The notes beneath the pieces are model-generated. The model did no database searches. It was not told the DNA's origin and saw only the letters and a program-made list of their open reading frames with translations. Source: JANQPX01 sp039197065 (lineage in GTDB: Bacteria; Pseudomonadota; Alphaproteobacteria; Geminicoccales; Geminicoccaceae). From it: a stretch of DNA of 64,000 nt. The position numbers and the translations under genes are program-made. This document shows, one piece after another, positions 61,143-64,000 of this stretch. Location of the stretch: contig JBCCUL010000014.1 of assembly GCA_039197065.1 (NCBI GenBank), positions 62,001-126,000 on the forward strand. Direction: 5' to 3'. How positions within the stretch are numbered: position 1 is the first letter of the stretch; each line of letters starts with the position of its first letter.

Positions 61143-62642
61143 TTAGCCGTCGCTCCGCACCCTGCGAACGGCGTCCAGCCAGCCGTCATAGAGGCGCCTG
61201 CGCTCGGTTTCGGACATCGCCGGCTCGAAGCGGCGATCGACCCGCCAGGCTTCTGTGACGGCCTCCATCGAGCTGTAGATGCCAACTTCGAGACCGGCCA
61301 GATAGGCAGCGCCCAATGCGGTCGTCTCGATCACCTTCGGACGTTCCACCGGAAGGTTCAGCACGTCCGCGAGGAACTGACAGATCCAGTCATTGGCGAC
61401 CATGCCGCCATCCACCCGAACGGCTGAGGGGCGCCCTGCGTCCTGGATGTCGCCAGCCATGGCGTTCATCAGGTCCTGGGTCTGATAGGCGACCGATTCG
61501 AGCGTCGCCCTGACCACCTGATCGATCCCGCTGTCCCGGGTCAGCCCGATGAGCGCGCCCCGCGCTTCCGGATCCCAGTAAGGCGCGCCTAGGCCGACGA
61601 ATGCGGGCACCATATAGACCCCGCCGGCATCATCGATGCTTTTGGCGATCGCCTCGGTGTCGCCTGCCTTGGCGACCAGCTTCAGACCATCGCGAAGCCA
61701 TTGCACGGCAGCACCCGCGACGAAGATGCTGCCCTCGATCGCATAAGTCGGCTTGCCGTTCAGACGATAGGCGGTGGTGGTGAGCAGGCGGTTGGTCGAG
61801 GCGATCGCCGTTTCGCCGGTATTCAAAAGCGCAAAGCAGCCGGTGCCGTAGGTGCTCTTCAGCATGCCCGGCTGGAAGCAGGCCTGGCCGACGGTCGCCG
61901 CCTGCTGATCGCCGGCGATGCCGGTGACGGGCAAGGGTGCGCCGAACAGGTCGGCCGGTGTCGTGCCGAACAGGGTGCTGCAGTCCTTGACCTCGGGAAG
62001 AATGGCTCTTGGGATATCGAGTAGCTTCAGCAGGTCGTCGTCCCAATCCTGCCGGTGAATATTGAACAACATGGTGCGCGATGCGTTGGTGGCGTCGGTC
62101 GCGTGAACCTTGCCGCCGGTCAGGCGCCAGAGGAGGAAGCTGTCGATCGTGCCGAAAGCAAGATCGCCCCTGGCCGCCGCTTCCCGGGCACCGGCGACAT
62201 TGTCTAGCAGCCAGGCGAGCTTGGTGGAGGAAAAATAGGGGTCGAGCAGAAGGCCGGTCCGCTCCTGAACCAGGGCTTCATGGCCGTCCCCCTTCAGCTT
62301 TCGGCAGAAATCCGCGGTCCGGCGGTCCTGCCAGACGATGGCGCGATGAACCGGCTCACCGCTCTTACGATCCCAAAGGACGACCGTCTCACGCTGATTG
62401 GTGATGCCGATCGCGCCGATCGCCGATGCGTCCAGGCCAGCCTTCTCGATCGCCTGCTTCGAAACGTCGACCGCGTCCGTCCAGATGGCCTCGGCATCAT
62501 GCTCGACCCAGCCCGAATGCGGATAATACTGCGCGAACTCTCGCTGACTTGTGGCGACGATCGTTCCCTGTCGATCGAAGACGATGGCGCGGCTGCTGGT
62601 CGTTCCCTGATCGATGGCCAATACATGTCCTGACTGGGACAT
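61143..62642 (-). CDS. glpK: Glycerol kinase
   Basis: 499 residues, FGGY kinase. ATP/metal site DQGTTSSRA (11-19), ITNQRETVVLWDRKSG, GIAGDQQAATVGQAC and GGMVANDWICQFLADVL. Makes glycerol-3-phosphate. glpF and glpD are not seen nearby. Downstream of a transporter gene on the same strand (104 bp gap). Confidence 0.97.
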   Translation of the reverse strand: MSQSGHVLAIDQGTTSSRAIVFDRQGTIVATSQREFAQYYPHSGWVEHDAEAIWTDAVDVSKQAIEKAGLDASAIGAIGITNQRETVVLWDRKSGEPVHRAIVWQDRRTADFCRKLKGDGHEALVQERTGLLLDPYFSSTKLAWLLDNVAGAREAAARGDLAFGTIDSFLLWRLTGGKVHATDATNASRTMLFNIHRQDWDDDLLKLLDIPRAILPEVKDCSTLFGTTPADLFGAPLPVTGIAGDQQAATVGQACFQPGMLKSTYGTGCFALLNTGETAIASTNRLLTTTAYRLNGKPTYAIEGSIFVAGAAVQWLRDGLKLVAKAGDTEAIAKSIDDAGGVYMVPAFVGLGAPYWDPEARGALIGLTRDSGIDQVVRATLESVAYQTQDLMNAMAGDIQDAGRPSAVRVDGGMVANDWICQFLADVLNLPVERPKVIETTALGAAYLAGLEVGIYSSMEAVTEAWRVDRRFEPAMSETERRRLYDGWLDAVRRVRSDG

Positions 62643-62746
62643 GGTCGCTCCCCTTTTCTTGAATGGCTGATGGCTCTTGCCTTGATCCCGATTTCTAACC
62701 GCTTACGCCTACTGGGGAAATAGCCTGTTCGCTCCAGCCTGATGGC

Positions 62747-64000
62747 TTAACCCGCATGGTTGGAAAGGTTGCTGGCGCGCTTCGCGCCAGGCAGGCGAAG
62801 GGCTTGGATCAGCAGGAGCGTCGCGGCGAGGCAATAGACGGCGAAGCCCAGACCGATGCTTTCGATGGTGATCCCGGCATCGAGCAGGATGCCGGTGATT
62901 ACCGGCCCAAAGGCGGAGGCGAAGACACTGATCGCGCCGGCCAGCGAGCGAATGGCACCGAGATGAGCCGTGCCATAAAGCTCGGCCCAAAGGGCCGTAA
63001 ATCCGGTGAAGGCCAGCCCGGAGGTCAGGCCGAGGAACGCCAGGTAAGGGACGAGCCAGGCTGGGGCCGCAGCCGGCGCCAGCAGGATAAGCGCCATCAC
63101 CATGGGCAGCAGAAACAACGGCATGATGCGCTGCGCGCTCAACCGGTCGATCAAGGGGCCTACGGCCAGTGAGCTGATGACGGCGGACAGCGCGAACACC
63201 CAATATTGGCTGGTCATCCAGGCTGCACTCCAGCCTTTGGCTTCCGCCAGCGTCAGATGATGAAAGAACAGAGCGGTTACGATGACCGATGGAGCCGTGA
63301 AAGCGGGAAGCAGGAGGTAGAAGCGTGGCTCGGTCAGCATCTGCCGCCGGTTTCGGTCATTGCTCGCCGGGCGATCGGACGTCGATCTCGCACGCTCTGA
63401 AGCGAGGTGGTGTCGATGCCGCTCGCCGTGACCGCGCAGCAGCAGGAGGGCAAGCGGCAGCAGGACGAACAGAATGGTCGCCGAGGCAAAACCGTAAGTG
63501 CTGCGCCAGCCAAAGCTGGCGATCGACAGGATGGCGAGCACGGGCAGGATGGCCTCGCCGAACGACATGCCGATCGATGCGATCGCCAGGGCTTTGCCGC
63601 GATCCGGGCCGTGATAGCGAGCCATGGACGTGGCGGCGGCATGGCTGGTGATGCCCTGGCCCATTTGCCGGAGCAGAAAGATCGCGATAGCGAGCGTTAT
63701 GATCGAATGCGCAAGGCTCATCACAAGGCAGGCGACGGCCAGACCGACAAGCGCTGACGCGACGTACCAGCGCAGATCGAGACGATCGATCAGCTGGCCT
63801 GTCCAGGGAAGAATACAGGCGCTCGCGAGCGTGCCGACCAGATAGAGGCTGCCCCATCCGGTATGGCCAAGACCGAAAACCTCCCGAATATCGGGCCCGA
63901 ACAGCCCGATGAAGAAGGTCTGTCCGGCGCTGGAGGTGAACGTCAGCAGAAAGCCGAAAGCCAGAAAACGGCGATGGCGGCCAGCAAAGGCGAGGTAGTC
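62747..64000 (-). CDS. MFS transporter (N terminus beyond window)
   Basis: At least 417 residues, open to the window end; the start lies beyond it. About eleven hydrophobic segments, with motif-A-like LIDRLDLRWY between the second and third seen helices, and a charged central loop (GERHRHHLASERARS). Belongs to the major facilitator superfamily, perhaps the oxalate/formate-like or monocarboxylate branch. The substrate is unknown; glpK lies just downstream. Confidence 0.87.
   Translation of the reverse strand, partial: DYLAFAGRHRRFLAFGFLLTFTSSAGQTFFIGLFGPDIREVFGLGHTGWGSLYLVGTLASACILPWTGQLIDRLDLRWYVASALVGLAVACLVMSLAHSIITLAIAIFLLRQMGQGITSHAAATSMARYHGPDRGKALAIASIGMSFGEAILPVLAILSIASFGWRSTYGFASATILFVLLPLALLLLRGHGERHRHHLASERARSTSDRPASNDRNRRQMLTEPRFYLLLPAFTAPSVIVTALFFHHLTLAEAKGWSAAWMTSQYWVFALSAVISSLAVGPLIDRLSAQRIMPLFLLPMVMALILLAPAAAPAWLVPYLAFLGLTSGLAFTGFTALWAELYGTAHLGAIRSLAGAISVFASAFGPVITGILLDAGITIESIGLGFAVYCLAATLLLIQALRLPGAKRASNLSNHAG

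Noticed and set aside
1..64000. CRISPR arrays, tRNA/rRNA genes, IS transposases, integrase or att sites
   Set aside because: No regularly spaced repeats, no cloverleaf-like or rRNA sequence noticed by eye, and no transposase or integrase motif in any frame; a tRNAscan/ISfinder run would settle it.

Overview
The window is typical alphaproteobacterial chromosome with a rhizobial (Hyphomicrobiales-like) flavour. It is dense and about 60% GC. Supporting signs are a cysteine-depleted DksA, a CtrA-type full site in front of a flagellar operon, a ROSE-like thermometer ahead of an Hsp20 gene, a GTA-type holin/endolysin pair, and short palindromic intergenic repeats of the rhizobial kind. A NaChBac-type sodium channel would fit a marine or saline habitat, but that is inference. 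I see no rRNA, tRNA, transposase or CRISPR array. Both window ends cut a gene.

Layout. 1-1.9 kb: TRAP transporter permeases (dctM partial, dctQ) and an N-formylglutamate amidohydrolase-like enzyme. 2.4-5.3 kb: a CpaC-like secretin and a CpaD-like lipoprotein without the rest of a tad pilus locus, closed by a strong terminator. 5.3-8.1 kb: minus-strand operon of an ECHDC3-like enoyl-CoA hydratase, a CoA-binding protein and O-acetylhomoserine sulfhydrylase. 8.3-9.5 kb: holin plus GH108 endolysin. 9.6-14.3 kb: thioesterase, rplM-rpsI, CHCC zinc-finger protein, ribokinase, dksA, moeB. 14.4-16.2 kb: flhX-like, FlgN-like, fliO, fliP, with an upstream CtrA box. 16.6-17.6 kb: fatty acid desaturase. 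17.9-23.4 kb: complete peptide-type ABC importer (binding protein, two permeases, double ATPase).

23.4-33.7 kb is mainly a minus-strand polyamine operon: puuD-like, puuA-like, a VanZ-domain membrane protein, a putrescine-type aminotransferase and a PotF/H/I/G-type ABC importer. It reads as uptake of putrescine followed by gamma-glutamylation or transamination. A TOBE remnant of another ABC ATPase, an alpha/beta hydrolase and a 40-residue membrane protein follow. 33.9-43.3 kb: lipoprotein, secreted HExxH protein, Hsp20, sterol-desaturase-family enzyme, MATE exporter, cupin, CysQ, a 745-bp convergent intergenic region full of repeats, voltage-gated sodium channel, DUF2848 protein, small exported protein, RidA-family protein. 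43.5-50.5 kb: PAS histidine kinase, ilvC-ilvH-ilvI, miaA, serB. 50.7-56.3 kb: degP, DUF2065 protein, hflC, hflK and mrp, which is envelope proteostasis plus Fe-S assembly. 56.3-64 kb: caspase-fold protein lacking its catalytic Cys, CsgG-like lipoprotein, GNAT, a conserved hypothetical protein, ada-type AraC-MGMT, glpK and a partial MFS transporter.

The least explained parts are two tandem ~180-bp hairpin units at 39.8-40.3 kb beside a perfect CtrA full site, the pseudo-caspase/CsgG pair, the VanZ fusion inside the polyamine operon, the secreted HExxH protein, and the secretin with a ~250-residue Pro/Ala-rich insertion. None is proven to be a new system. All calls come from reading the sequence and family knowledge; no database search was run.
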